Shown here: in pieces, positions 37,648-45,662 of the stretch | How the letters are laid out: every line of letters begins with the position of its first letter | How positions within the stretch are numbered: the stretch's first letter is position 1 | Translations under genes and position numbers: made by a program | Notes under the pieces: model-generated | What the model was told of the DNA's origin: nothing | The model's database searches: none | The model's input: the letters and a program-made list of their open reading frames with translations, nothing else | Source: Bacteroidia bacterium | GTDB taxonomy: Bacteria > Bacteroidota > Bacteroidia > J057 | Direction of reading: 5' to 3' | Length of the DNA stretch: 64,000 bases | NCBI GenBank assembly: GCA_033391075.1 | Contig: JAWPMV010000001.1 | Coordinates: 7,130,001 to 7,194,000 of the forward strand

Positions 37648-37657
37648 CAATTAATAG

Positions 37658-38653
37658 ATGGCAGAAAAACAATTTCACAACGTATTCATTACCGGTGGAG
37701 CTGGTTATGTAGGCTCTGTACTCGTTCCCAAGCTTTTGGGCAAAGGGTATAAGGTGAGTGTAATTGATCTCATGATCTATGGGGAGGATGTCTTGCCGGA
37801 GCATGAGAATCTTACAAAAATCAAAGGAGACATCCGTGACAAAGAATTATTAGCCAAATCAATCCCCGGACATGATGTAGTAATTCACCTCGCTTGTATT
37901 TCCAATGATCCCAGTTTTGAATTGAATCCTGAGTTGGGAAAGGAGATCAATCTGGATGCTTTTGAGCCTATGGTCAACATTGCCAAAGATGCCGGAGTAA
38001 AGCGATTTATATATGCTTCTTCTTCTTCCGTATATGGGATTAAAGAAACGCCCAATGTGACGGAGGACATGGAATTGGAACCGCTGACGGATTACTCCAA
38101 ATTCAAAGCCATGTGCGAGGATATTCTGGCGAAATATCAGTCAGAGGATTTTACGACCGTTACCATACGCCCGGCGACTGTATGTGGATACTCTCCTCGC
38201 CTTCGCCTCGATCTGGTAGTAAATATCCTCACCAATCTGGCTATCAATAAAGGAAAGATTACGGTTTTCGGGGGAACGCAGCTTAGGCCAAACTTGCATA
38301 TTGAGGATATGACAGATCTTTACTGCTATCTACTCGAATTACCAAAAGAGCAAGTCGCAGGTGGGATATACAATGCAGGCTACGAAAACCATCCGGTTGC
38401 TGAACTTGCAGACATTGTAAAAGAGGTGGTCGGACCCTCTGTCAATATCATTACCACTCCGACAGATGATTTGCGCTCTTATCACGTTTCCTCTGAGAAG
38501 ATCAAAAAGGAACTGGACTTTGTGCCAAAGCATACCATTGGAGATGCTGTGAAGGACCTAAAGAAAGCGTTTGATGATGGGAAAATTCCAGATTCACTTT
38601 CTGACCCTAAATACTTCAATGTAAAATTGATGCAAGACATCGAACTCGAATAA
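37658..38653 (+). CDS. NAD-dependent epimerase/dehydratase (extended SDR)
   Basis: A 331-residue extended SDR. The NAD-binding GGAGYVG lies at residues 13-19, the Ser of the active site in SSSSVYG and the catalytic YxxxK is Y146-S-K-F-K150. It resembles sugar-nucleotide 4-epimerases/dehydratases that act on NDP-sugars. It makes an NDP-sugar intermediate for the following aminotransferase. It is second in the operon and overlaps nothing; the stop is 1 bp before the next ATG. Confidence 0.9.
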   Translation: MAEKQFHNVFITGGAGYVGSVLVPKLLGKGYKVSVIDLMIYGEDVLPEHENLTKIKGDIRDKELLAKSIPGHDVVIHLACISNDPSFELNPELGKEINLDAFEPMVNIAKDAGVKRFIYASSSSVYGIKETPNVTEDMELEPLTDYSKFKAMCEDILAKYQSEDFTTVTIRPATVCGYSPRLRLDLVVNILTNLAINKGKITVFGGTQLRPNLHIEDMTDLYCYLLELPKEQVAGGIYNAGYENHPVAELADIVKEVVGPSVNIITTPTDDLRSYHVSSEKIKKELDFVPKHTIGDAVKDLKKAFDDGKIPDSLSDPKYFNVKLMQDIELE

Positions 38654-38654
38654 T

Positions 38655-39773
38655 ATGGAAGGGATCAAGCAAAAAATACCTTACGTAAATATCGGTGGTC
38701 AATTCGCTGGACCCATGAAGCAAGAAATCATGGATGCGGTTGAAAAGGTCATGTCCAGTGGATGGTTTATTTTGGGCCCTGAGGTAAAAGCTTTTGAAGA
38801 ATCTTTTGCCCAATTATGCGAAACGAAATATGCCGTAGGAGTTGCTGATGGAACAGACGCCCTGATCCTTGTCATGAAAGGCCTTGGACTGGAAGCAGGG
38901 GATGAAGTGATCGTTCCTCCCAATTCTTATTTAGCATCTGCTTCCTCCGTAGCATTAGCGGGAGGTACACCGGTATTTGTTGATGTCAATCAACATTACA
39001 ACCTTGATCCCCAAAAAATAGAAGCAGCTATCACTCCCAAAACCAAAGGGATCATGGCCGTACACCTCACTGGCAGACCAGCAGATATGGACGGAATCAA
39101 TGCCATAGCTGACAAGCATGGACTCTGGGTGTTGGAAGATGCTGCTCAGGCAGTAGGTGCTACCTATAAAAACAAATCTGTCGGAGGATTGGGGAGAGCA
39201 GCAGGCTTTAGTTTGCATCCCCTGAAAAACCTGAATGCAGCAGGAGATGCTGGAGTGATCACCACCAATGATCAGAAACTCTATGAATGGCTGCTAAAAG
39301 CTCGGACGCATGGACATCGCAATCGAGATGAATGTGAATTCTGGAGCTTGAATTCAAGACTGGATGCCCTTCAGGCAGCTATTCTTAATGTTAAATTGAA
39401 ATACCTTCCCGCCTGGAATAAAAGACGCAGGGAGATTGCTGAGATATATCAATCGCGGATTGCGAACTATGTCTGGGTACCTACCGATAATAAAGATGAA
39501 GCGGCTGTATACCATACTTTTATCATACAGACAGAAGAAAGAGATGCCTTGAAAAGCTTTCTTGAGGAACAAGGTGTGGATACAAAGATCCATTATCCTG
39601 TGCCCATTCACTTACAGGAATCTGCTGCCTATTTAGGGGCTAAAAAAGGAGATTTCCCCATTACAGAAAAGCAGACAGATACTATCCTGAGCCTTCCTGT
39701 CTTCCCCGAACTTACAAACGATCAGGTCCACTACATTTGTGATCAGATCCAGGCATTCTTTGAATCAAAATAG
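38655..39773 (+). CDS. DegT/DnrJ/EryC1/StrS aminotransferase
   Basis: A 372-residue PLP enzyme of the sugar aminotransferase family. The PLP-binding Lys is Lys191 in GFSLHPLKNLNAAGDAG; EDAAQAVGA gives the usual cofactor Asp, and the late RNRDECEFW and NSRLDALQAAIL segments are conserved. It transfers an amino group to a keto-sugar nucleotide, so the glycan is likely to hold an amino sugar made by the preceding epimerase/dehydratase. The full family length is present. Confidence 0.93.
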   Translation: MEGIKQKIPYVNIGGQFAGPMKQEIMDAVEKVMSSGWFILGPEVKAFEESFAQLCETKYAVGVADGTDALILVMKGLGLEAGDEVIVPPNSYLASASSVALAGGTPVFVDVNQHYNLDPQKIEAAITPKTKGIMAVHLTGRPADMDGINAIADKHGLWVLEDAAQAVGATYKNKSVGGLGRAAGFSLHPLKNLNAAGDAGVITTNDQKLYEWLLKARTHGHRNRDECEFWSLNSRLDALQAAILNVKLKYLPAWNKRRREIAEIYQSRIANYVWVPTDNKDEAAVYHTFIIQTEERDALKSFLEEQGVDTKIHYPVPIHLQESAAYLGAKKGDFPITEKQTDTILSLPVFPELTNDQVHYICDQIQAFFESK

Positions 39774-39781
39774 CAGTTTAC

Positions 39782-40804
39782 ATGGCGTATTTGGAAAATA
39801 TACTTGATCGCTTCAAAGAGGTTTATGAAAAAGATCGGGCAAAGTACATCCCCAAATGGGTAGCTAGTTGGTCTTACCAGGATAAGAAGCAAACCAAATA
39901 CGAAGGAGATTTACCGCAGGATTTTTATGAGTTCAATGGAGCCGAGGACTTTCGGAAATGGTTTCATTGGCAATTTTCTGTAGACCGTCCGGATTATTTC
40001 AAAGATCCACGTTTGGAAAAATGGCAGGAACTCTCCCGATCATTTGATCAGAGAATATTTGCTACGCATAAGCTCGAATTTCCTGATGTGAAGACCTATG
40101 ATGCAGTAGTAGGGAGAAATAATTCGCAGGATTATCTCCTTACACATCTCTATCCCGTTCCGGATAGGTATCAAATAAACAGAGTACTCGATTTTGGTGC
40201 AGGCTTTGGCCGACAAGCCAATCTCTGGACCCAACTCAATGATGAATTGGTGATGGTATCTATGGATGCTATTCCCAAATCCTATTGCCTGCAACATTTC
40301 TACTATAGCCAGGCAGAGTATCCTTTATACGAATATGCTGAAGACCCTGACAACTTCAGGCTTGACCTGGATAAGAAAGGGATATATCACCTTCCTACCT
40401 GGCGCCTGGATTTGCTGCCAGACAATTCTTTTGACATGGTGCTCTGTGTACAGGTCTTACCAGAACTTGGAGGGAAATTGGTCAGACATATGATAGAAAA
40501 TTTCTATCGTATCCTGAAGCCTGGCGGTGCGCTTTACCTTAGAGATAATGACGAAGCCTGGAAGCCTGCCAATAAGATGAATCTGAATCACTATTTGCCG
40601 GATCATGGCTTTGATCTGGAATTCAGAGCACATGTGGTAAATAAGAAGGATATCCTGGGGATGCCGAGGATCTGGCGAAAAAAGGATCCAAGGGTAATGG
40701 CCAGTCGGGTTCGTACTCAAAAACAAAAATTAAGAGATCTTGCCTGGGAAGCCGATGCGCTCAGTCAGGGAAGATTGCGAAAACTCTATAAAAAATTCTT
40801 TTAG
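39782..40804 (+). CDS. SAM-dependent methyltransferase
   Basis: A 340-residue protein. The SAM motif RVLDFGAGFGRQANLW (about residues 137-152) is followed by MVSMDAIPKSYCLQHFYYSQ and, later, SFDMVLCVQVLPELG and NFYRILKPGGALYLRDND. These are classical class I motifs. The first 130 residues are an extra helical region, as in sugar O-methyltransferases. The operon position suggests methylation of a sugar or sugar nucleotide; the acceptor is not known. Confidence 0.8.
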   Translation: MAYLENILDRFKEVYEKDRAKYIPKWVASWSYQDKKQTKYEGDLPQDFYEFNGAEDFRKWFHWQFSVDRPDYFKDPRLEKWQELSRSFDQRIFATHKLEFPDVKTYDAVVGRNNSQDYLLTHLYPVPDRYQINRVLDFGAGFGRQANLWTQLNDELVMVSMDAIPKSYCLQHFYYSQAEYPLYEYAEDPDNFRLDLDKKGIYHLPTWRLDLLPDNSFDMVLCVQVLPELGGKLVRHMIENFYRILKPGGALYLRDNDEAWKPANKMNLNHYLPDHGFDLEFRAHVVNKKDILGMPRIWRKKDPRVMASRVRTQKQKLRDLAWEADALSQGRLRKLYKKFF

Positions 40805-40807
40805 CGA

Positions 40808-41800
40808 ATGAAAGCACTCGTAACTGGTGGATGTGGCTTTATTGGGAGCCATTTGGTAGATGCCCTTCTTGAGAGAGGCATGGAAGTTCAGGTCATTGAC
40901 AACCTTTCCACAGGCAGACTCCTCAATCTCGAACATCAAAAAGAAAACCCTTTACTGAAGGTTAATATCGCAGAGCTTGCCAATTATGGAGAAGTTGATC
41001 ATCTCTTTGAAGGTGTGGACTGGGTCTTTCATTTAGCAGCTTTGGCTGATATAGTGCCTTCTATACAAAGGCCTTTGGATTATCACAAAGCCAATGTTGA
41101 TGGAACCATCAATGTGCTGGAAGCTGCCAGAAAAGCCGGAGTCAAAAGACTGGTATATGCTGCCTCTTCTTCCTGCTATGGTATCCCGGATAATTATCCT
41201 ACACCAGAAACTGCAGAAATTCGTCCGGAATATCCTTATGCAACCACCAAATGGTTGGGAGAACAATACGTACTCAACTGGCACAAGGTCTACAACATGG
41301 CCAATACAGCCTTACGTTTTTTCAATGTATATGGGCCACGTTCCAGAACTTCAGGCACCTATGGGGCCGTATTCGGAGTATTCCTTGCCCAAAAGCTGAA
41401 TAACAAGCCTTTCACGGTAGTTGGAGACGGAACGCAGACAAGAGACTTTACCTATGTTACCGATGTAGCCGCCGCCTGTATTGCAGCTGCTGAGAGCGAA
41501 AAAGCCATTGGTCATACCATGAATGTTGGGAGCGGAGGCCATTACTCCGTCAATAAGCTGACCCAACTGCTGGGGGGAGAGGTTACGTATATCCCTAAAA
41601 GACCGGGAGAACCGGATTGTACTTTTGCGGATACCACTAAGATCCGGCAAATGCTGGACTGGGAGCCCAAAGTGAGTTTTGAGAAAGGCGTAGGGATCAT
41701 GATGGAGCATATCGATTATTGGAGAGAAGCTCCACTTTGGGAGCCTGATAGTATAGCAGAAGCCACCAAAGACTGGTTTAAATACCTGGGGGATAAGTAG
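40808..41800 (+). CDS. NAD-dependent epimerase/dehydratase (extended SDR)
   Basis: A 330-residue extended SDR with NAD-binding GGCGFIG at residues 7-13, the active-site SSSCYG and a YATTK catalytic motif. The stretch NTALRFFNVYGPRSRTSG is typical of UDP-glucose/GlcNAc 4-epimerase-like enzymes. It makes a second sugar nucleotide for the same glycan. It begins 3 bp after the methyltransferase gene. Confidence 0.9.
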   Translation: MKALVTGGCGFIGSHLVDALLERGMEVQVIDNLSTGRLLNLEHQKENPLLKVNIAELANYGEVDHLFEGVDWVFHLAALADIVPSIQRPLDYHKANVDGTINVLEAARKAGVKRLVYAASSSCYGIPDNYPTPETAEIRPEYPYATTKWLGEQYVLNWHKVYNMANTALRFFNVYGPRSRTSGTYGAVFGVFLAQKLNNKPFTVVGDGTQTRDFTYVTDVAAACIAAAESEKAIGHTMNVGSGGHYSVNKLTQLLGGEVTYIPKRPGEPDCTFADTTKIRQMLDWEPKVSFEKGVGIMMEHIDYWREAPLWEPDSIAEATKDWFKYLGDK

Positions 41801-41817
41801 GAGAGAAGGTTGATACT

Positions 41818-43335
41818 ATGAAAGATAAAATACAGGAACTCGAGCAACTTGCAGAGATCATCGAACAATTGAAGGGTGAAGGAAAAACCGTGATGCATTG
41901 TCATGGCTGCTTCGACTTACTTCATATTGGACATATAAAACATTTTGAGGCTGCAAAAGCCGGAGGAGATATATTGATCGTTACCCTTACTCCGGATCAT
42001 TTGGTGAATAAAGGTCCGGGTAGACCTGCCTTCAATGAGCAAATGAGAATGGAAGCTTTGGCTTCTCTGGAAGTGGTGGATTATGTGGCTTTGAATAAAT
42101 GGGCAACTTCTATTGAAACCCTAGAACTTCTCAAGCCGAGTTTTTATGTAAAAGGTTCTGAATATAGAGACTTCGAAAAGGACCTTACCGGAAATATCCA
42201 AAAAGAGGTTGATGCGATTCGCTCTGTAGATGGAGATATCTATTTTACGGATGAAATCACCTTCTCTTCCTCGAAACTCATCAATGCTCATTTCAATCCC
42301 CTGGGAGATGAGGCCCAAAGGCATGTCAATATGCTCAAAGGCAAATACGGAGCAGATGATATCATTGGAATTATCGATGGTCTCTCTGATGCCAAAGTTC
42401 TCGTTATCGGAGATACCATCATCGATGAATATTTTTATGTCAGACCTCTGGGAAAATCCTCTAAATCGCCAACTCTTTCCACCCTCTACAAAAGAGCAGA
42501 GAAATTTGCCGGTGGAGTATTGGCCATTGCCAATCACCTGAAGGAATTTGCCGGAGATGTACATCTTGTGACCTGTCTGGGAAGAGAAAATGATCAGATG
42601 GAAATTATTGAGCCTAAATTGAGCGCTGAGATTTCCACCAAATTTTTCTATCGGGAAGATGGACCTACGCCTACCAAGCGGAGGTATATGACAGAGTTCC
42701 TCAATTCCAAGATTTTTGAGGTTACTTATATGAAGGATAGCCATATCCCTCAGGATCTCGAAAAGGAAATCATCAGTTATCTTGAAGGGATCATCAAAGA
42801 GTATGATCTGGTCATGATTTCTGACTTTGGACATGGCCTGATTTCCCCTGCTTTGCAAGACTTTTTATGTAAGACAGGAAAATTCGTAGCAGTAAATGCC
42901 CAAACCAATAGCAATAATTTCGGGTACAACTATATCACCAAGTATCGGGATGCCGATTACATTTCTATAGATGAAAATGAAATCAGACTTCCTTATGGAG
43001 ATAAATATGGCGAACTGGAATCTTTGATTACGCGCTTGCATGAAGATACAGCTTGCCCCTCTATCACCATTACTCTGGGACAAAAAGGAGCCGTTTACTC
43101 CAAAGATCAGCAATTCAATTTTGCACCCGCCTTTGCGACTAATGTGGTCGATTCGGTAGGTGCGGGAGATGCTGTACTTTCGGTCAGCGCCCTTTGTGCC
43201 CTCAAAGCTTGTCCCGGAGACTTATTGCCTTATATTGGAAATTGCGTGGGAGCTTTAGCCGTTCAGATTCTAGGAAATGAGCGCCCGGTAAATCGAACTG
43301 AATTGAATAAGATGATCAGCCACATGTTTAAATAG
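41818..43335 (+). CDS. Bifunctional nucleotidyltransferase-PfkB kinase, inverted HldE-like order
   Basis: A 505-residue fusion. Residues about 1-150 form a cytidylyltransferase/adenylyltransferase-type domain: CHGCFDLLHIGH carries the HIGH at 36-39. Residues about 160-505 form a PfkB (ribokinase-like) kinase with GDTIIDEYFYV, the MISDFGHGLI strand and VVDSVGAGDA near residue 450. In E. coli HldE, the ADP-heptose enzyme, the kinase comes first and the nucleotidyltransferase last; here the order is reversed. With the GmhA-like gene downstream it probably activates a heptose phosphate as a nucleotide sugar. GmhB (the phosphatase) is absent from the operon. Confidence 0.82.
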   Translation: MKDKIQELEQLAEIIEQLKGEGKTVMHCHGCFDLLHIGHIKHFEAAKAGGDILIVTLTPDHLVNKGPGRPAFNEQMRMEALASLEVVDYVALNKWATSIETLELLKPSFYVKGSEYRDFEKDLTGNIQKEVDAIRSVDGDIYFTDEITFSSSKLINAHFNPLGDEAQRHVNMLKGKYGADDIIGIIDGLSDAKVLVIGDTIIDEYFYVRPLGKSSKSPTLSTLYKRAEKFAGGVLAIANHLKEFAGDVHLVTCLGRENDQMEIIEPKLSAEISTKFFYREDGPTPTKRRYMTEFLNSKIFEVTYMKDSHIPQDLEKEIISYLEGIIKEYDLVMISDFGHGLISPALQDFLCKTGKFVAVNAQTNSNNFGYNYITKYRDADYISIDENEIRLPYGDKYGELESLITRLHEDTACPSITITLGQKGAVYSKDQQFNFAPAFATNVVDSVGAGDAVLSVSALCALKACPGDLLPYIGNCVGALAVQILGNERPVNRTELNKMISHMFK

Positions 43336-43341
43336 GCGATC

Positions 43342-44823
43342 ATGGGAATAGTCCAGCGACAAAGTTTTTGGAACCTTATCTACACCGCTATCGGGGTTGT
43401 CCTGGGAGCTGTAAATAAACTTTTCCTCTATACGGAGTGGCTGAGCAAAGGAGAGTTTGGGCTGATAGAACTCCTGATGGGAGCAGCTATCGTTGGAACG
43501 GAATTTTCCCTCCTGGGGGCGGGAAAAATTACCACCCGTTTTTTCCCCTACTTCAAAGACAATAAAGAAAAACAAGGCAAGTTTGTCAGCTTTGTAGCGA
43601 CCTATGTCTTGCTAGGTTTCCTGCTTTTAGTGGGTATTCTTTTATTGGGGAAAGATATGGTCGTTGAGCAATATGCGGAGAATTCTCCCTTATTCGCTGC
43701 CCACTTTCTCTATCTACTTCCATTCTGCTTTGGCTATGCCAGTTTTCGGGTCTTACAAGCCTTTTCCCAGGCATTGCTTAAATCTGTCGTACCCAATTTC
43801 GCTTTTCAAGTAGCCATGCGGGTGTATCATACCCTGATCATAGTCATTTACTATTGGGGATGGATGGATTTTGACGCCTTTCTCCTGTCCTATGTATTTG
43901 GCTATTGTATTCCCAGTATTATCATTGCCAGCTATTTGATTTGGCTGGGGAAACTTTCCTTTAGTTTCAGCCTTGATTTCTGGGGCAGTCGATTGGCAAA
44001 AATTGTCATTGTTTATGGGCTTTTTGTCCTTTTATCTGATGCTTCGGTAGTGATTTTGGGGAAAGTGGATATCCTCATGGTGGGAGATATTCTGGGAGAA
44101 AGTCTGGCAGGCTCCTATGGGGTAGCCCTATATATGGCGAATCTGGTCACTACTCCCAAAAGAGCAATTTCGAATATAGTGGCTCCCTTGATTGCCATCA
44201 GATATAAAGAGAGGAACTGGAAAGAGATCGGAGAAGTCTATCAAAAGAACTCTATGGCAAATCTCTTGATTGGAGGATTAATATTAATTGGGATATGGGC
44301 GAATATCGATAGCTTTTTCGAGCTCTTGCCCAAACACATCGACGGAAGAGATGCTGCAGTAATTCTGGGGATTGGATTCCTGGCCAATATAGCTACCGGA
44401 CCCAGCAGACAGATTATCATAGTCTCACGGCACTTCCGTTTTGACCTCTACCTCAATGTGATAATGATGTTTGTGGCTATCGTCGGGAATGCTAGCCTGA
44501 TTCCGATAATTGGTTTAAAAGGCGGGGCACTGGCAACTGCAGCTACCCTTGTCTTCTACAATATTGCTTCCGTCGTTTTTGTCTATGTGAAATTTAAAGT
44601 CTTTCCGTATACCTGGCATACCCTTCTGGGAGTGGGAATCTTGCTAGTCGTATTGGTCTTCGGTTTGTATACGCCTATGCCTGAAAATCAAATTTGGGCG
44701 ATTATACTACGTTCAGCTAGTATGAGCTTCATATTTGGCATCATAGTTTATGGATTGAAATTGCTGCCAGAAGCCAATCAGTTGGTCGATAAGTACCTGG
44801 GCCGGAAAGGAATGCCCTCATAA
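43342..44823 (+). CDS. Polysaccharide flippase, Wzx-like
   Basis: A 493-residue membrane protein with about 12-14 hydrophobic helices, the pattern of MOP/Wzx-type O-antigen and capsule flippases. The N-terminal region has FWNLIYTAIGVVLGAVNKLFLY and EFGLIELLMGAAIV; the C-terminal half shows GLKGGALATAATLVFYNIASVVF. It should move the lipid-linked glycan across the inner membrane. No polymerase (Wzy) is seen in the operon. It begins 6 bp after the fusion enzyme gene. Confidence 0.88.
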   Translation: MGIVQRQSFWNLIYTAIGVVLGAVNKLFLYTEWLSKGEFGLIELLMGAAIVGTEFSLLGAGKITTRFFPYFKDNKEKQGKFVSFVATYVLLGFLLLVGILLLGKDMVVEQYAENSPLFAAHFLYLLPFCFGYASFRVLQAFSQALLKSVVPNFAFQVAMRVYHTLIIVIYYWGWMDFDAFLLSYVFGYCIPSIIIASYLIWLGKLSFSFSLDFWGSRLAKIVIVYGLFVLLSDASVVILGKVDILMVGDILGESLAGSYGVALYMANLVTTPKRAISNIVAPLIAIRYKERNWKEIGEVYQKNSMANLLIGGLILIGIWANIDSFFELLPKHIDGRDAAVILGIGFLANIATGPSRQIIIVSRHFRFDLYLNVIMMFVAIVGNASLIPIIGLKGGALATAATLVFYNIASVVFVYVKFKVFPYTWHTLLGVGILLVVLVFGLYTPMPENQIWAIILRSASMSFIFGIIVYGLKLLPEANQLVDKYLGRKGMPS

Positions 44824-44837
44824 TTCCCCCTAAATGC

Positions 44838-44859
44838 CGCAAGAAAAGCGTAACTTGCG
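44838..44859 (+). other. Hairpin in the operon gap before gmhA
   Basis: CGCAAG (44838-44843) pairs with CTTGCG (44854-44859) and is followed by CTTCAAATTTTT. It could reduce read-through into the isomerase gene or end the transcript after the flippase, but the T-tract begins about six bases late. Confidence 0.35.
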
Positions 44860-44882
44860 CTTCAAATTTTTAAAGAATAGTA

Positions 44883-45497
44883 GTGGATATAAAAGAGTTT
44901 AGTAATACCTATTTCCAACGTTTTCAGGAAGCTATGGAAGGGATTGAGGCCTCAGATGGGCAGGAGAAAATGCCCTATACCGATGCCATGGTGAAAGTGC
45001 AGGAACTTCTGAAAGTCGTGCAGGAAAATAAAAATAAGATCATGATCATTGGCAATGGAGGGAGTGCCGGAGTTGCCAGTCATATGAGTGTGGATTTCTG
45101 GAAAAATGGAAATGTACGGGCCATGACCTTCAATGATGCGCCTACCCTTACCTGTGTTTCTAATGACTACACCTATGAGGATGTCTTCCAAATTCCCATT
45201 CGTCAATTTGCAGTGGAAGGAGATGTGGTCATTTGTATCAGTAGTTCCGGAGGTTCTGAGAATATCAAAAGGGGAGCTATAGCAGGCAAAGAATGTGGAT
45301 GCCATGTCATCACCTGCAGCGGCTTTAATCCTGAAAATCCCTTGCGCAGCATGGGAGATCTCAACTTCTATGTTCCTTCCCATTCTTATGGATTTGTGGA
45401 AACCCTGCATCAGCTAATTATCCATTCTTTCCTTGACGCAAAGATGTACTGCATTGACAAAAGGGATATTTTTATGCGCAACATGGAGATGGTTTAG
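44883..45497 (+). CDS. SIS-domain isomerase, GmhA-like
   Basis: A 204-residue SIS-domain protein. The start is a GTG at 44883. The phosphosugar-binding loops IGNGGSAGVASHMSVDFWKNG and ISSSGGSENIKRGA are clear, and the late FVETLHQLIIHSF resembles the metal-binding end of sedoheptulose-7-phosphate isomerase (GmhA). It would convert sedoheptulose 7-phosphate to D-glycero-manno-heptose 7-phosphate, supplying the kinase/nucleotidyltransferase upstream. DiaA, a related non-enzymatic SIS protein, is less likely in this context. Confidence 0.8.
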   Translation: MDIKEFSNTYFQRFQEAMEGIEASDGQEKMPYTDAMVKVQELLKVVQENKNKIMIIGNGGSAGVASHMSVDFWKNGNVRAMTFNDAPTLTCVSNDYTYEDVFQIPIRQFAVEGDVVICISSSGGSENIKRGAIAGKECGCHVITCSGFNPENPLRSMGDLNFYVPSHSYGFVETLHQLIIHSFLDAKMYCIDKRDIFMRNMEMV

Positions 45498-45662
45498 GCC
45501 ATTTTGTCGGGTTTCGCGCAGGATCGATTGGGAAAAAAGAAAAAAGAAGATATATTGATTTAGAGCTAAAAAAGTTCTGGAAAACGCCCGTTACCGAATA
45601 CCTGTCTCACGGGAAAATTTTGAGTTGCTGATCTGTCTGAATTAAATTGATCCAAGATAGGG

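Noticed and set aside
42121-42858. 245-residue minus-strand frame opposite the HldE-like gene
   Set aside because: It is a shadow of the strong plus-strand gene and has no recognisable protein features.
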